The notes under the pieces: model-generated | Told to the model about the DNA's origin: nothing | Seen by the model: only the letters and a program-made list of their open reading frames with translations | Databases searched by the model: none | NCBI GenBank assembly: GCA_024636855.1 | Contig: JAGXGG010000061.1 | Location: 1-34,644 of the forward strand | Origin: Ignavibacteriota bacterium | GTDB lineage: Bacteria; Bacteroidota; Ignavibacteria; Kapaibacteriales; UBA2268 | Length of the DNA stretch: 34,644 nt | Reading direction: 5' to 3' | Made by a program: the position numbers and the translations under genes | Part shown: positions 34,214 to 34,644 of the stretch, piece after piece | How positions within the stretch are numbered: the stretch's first letter is position 1 | Layout of the letters: every line of letters starts with the position of its first letter

Positions 34214-34644
34214 ATGAAAAAGATTAATAACATACTGACATTAGGAATACAAATCACTTTGACATTCATTCTGATTTTTTTAGTTTATATGTTCTTTGCT
34301 TTGTTTGATAGTGACTTTGGATTTGATGGACTTTTCGGACTTATTATTTTTCAACCAATTATAGCCGTTGTGGTTTCGGGTTTAACGATTCTACTTTGCC
34401 TAATAGTTGGACTTCCAATTAGACTTCACAAAAAGTTAAACTATTGGTGGACTACAAATTTTTATATTTCAATATTGGGGGCAATTATAGGTTTGGCTCT
34501 ATTGTTTCTAGCCGTACTCCCTTACTTTAATGAAACTGTAACAGCCATAATTGATGGACAAGAAACTTTGAAACAAATTCCAAACCCTTTGCTTGCTATA
34601 ATTGGTTGGTTCTTGACATCTTTCTCTTTACTTCATATTTTTCC
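34214..34644 (+). CDS. Multi-pass membrane protein, 3' end outside window
   Basis: An open frame starts at ATG 34214 (MKKINNILTLGIQITLTFIL) and runs without a stop to the window end, giving at least 143 residues. It has about four hydrophobic helices: near 9-30, 43-68, 85-105 and 125-143. Between helices 2 and 3 lies a short basic loop (RLHKKLNYWW). No catalytic motif or named family is recognised. It follows the hairpin repeat and copy C of the propeller-gene end, so it may be the third accessory gene in the same arrangement. Confidence 0.65.
   Translation, partial: MKKINNILTLGIQITLTFILIFLVYMFFALFDSDFGFDGLFGLIIFQPIIAVVVSGLTILLCLIVGLPIRLHKKLNYWWTTNFYISILGAIIGLALLFLAVLPYFNETVTAIIDGQETLKQIPNPLLAIIGWFLTSFSLLHIF

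Noticed and set aside
1-34644. CRISPR array, tRNA or rRNA genes, insertion sequence
   Set aside because: No regularly spaced direct repeats, no cloverleaf or rRNA-like stretch and no transposase-like frame could be recognised by reading.

Overview
This is an AT-rich stretch, probably chromosomal, from a member of the Bacteroidota/Chlorobiota group. The evidence is several secreted proteins with C-terminal type IX secretion (T9SS) sorting domains, TonB-dependent receptors, lipoproteins, and a promoter of the Bacteroidota form (TTTG, 19 nt, TAnnTTTG) in front of a cobalamin riboswitch. A Kapabacteria- or Ignavibacteria-like lineage is possible, but the sequence alone does not settle it. I saw no rRNA, tRNA, CRISPR array or intact insertion sequence.

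Positions 1-10300 are a signalling block. The C-terminal part of a hybrid histidine kinase (cut by the window edge) converges on a 1519-residue hybrid kinase with six PAS domains. Then, on the plus strand, come a receiver-histidine kinase, a response regulator with a degenerate HD-type output domain, and a response regulator with a class III adenylate cyclase. These look like one pathway that turns phosphotransfer into cAMP. A small unknown protein (10370) and a gene-poor stretch with clustered dispersed repeats (10628-11210) follow.

Positions 11211-23111 are all on the minus strand and concern metal and envelope functions. They hold a CzcB-type adaptor lipoprotein, a CzcA transporter fused to its own TolC-like outer-membrane factor, a Cys/His-rich small exported protein, an azurin lipoprotein with its terminator, a thioredoxin-like protein, a membrane methyltransferase of the isoprenylcysteine methyltransferase type, a TonB-dependent receptor, and a ClC-type channel with CBS domains.

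Positions 23210-32180 form a cobalamin-riboswitch-controlled operon on the plus strand. Its genes are tightly spaced or overlapping: two tandem paralogous T9SS-secreted proteins with calcium-binding-like loops, a BtuB-like TonB receptor, a third T9SS-type secreted protein, and a YncE/BtuG-like beta-propeller lipoprotein. The natural reading is a surface system for capturing and importing vitamin B12, in which the two large secreted proteins are uncharacterised candidates for corrinoid binding.

Positions 32181-34644 are accessory. Two unrelated genes (a five-helix membrane protein and a DUF4304-like protein) are each followed by a copy of the last 19-28 codons of the upstream propeller gene, still in frame and ending at its stop. 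A further membrane protein runs off the window end. This repeated gene-end arrangement, and a dispersed repeat whose hairpin stem changes while its flanks stay fixed, are the structures here least explained by ordinary annotation.
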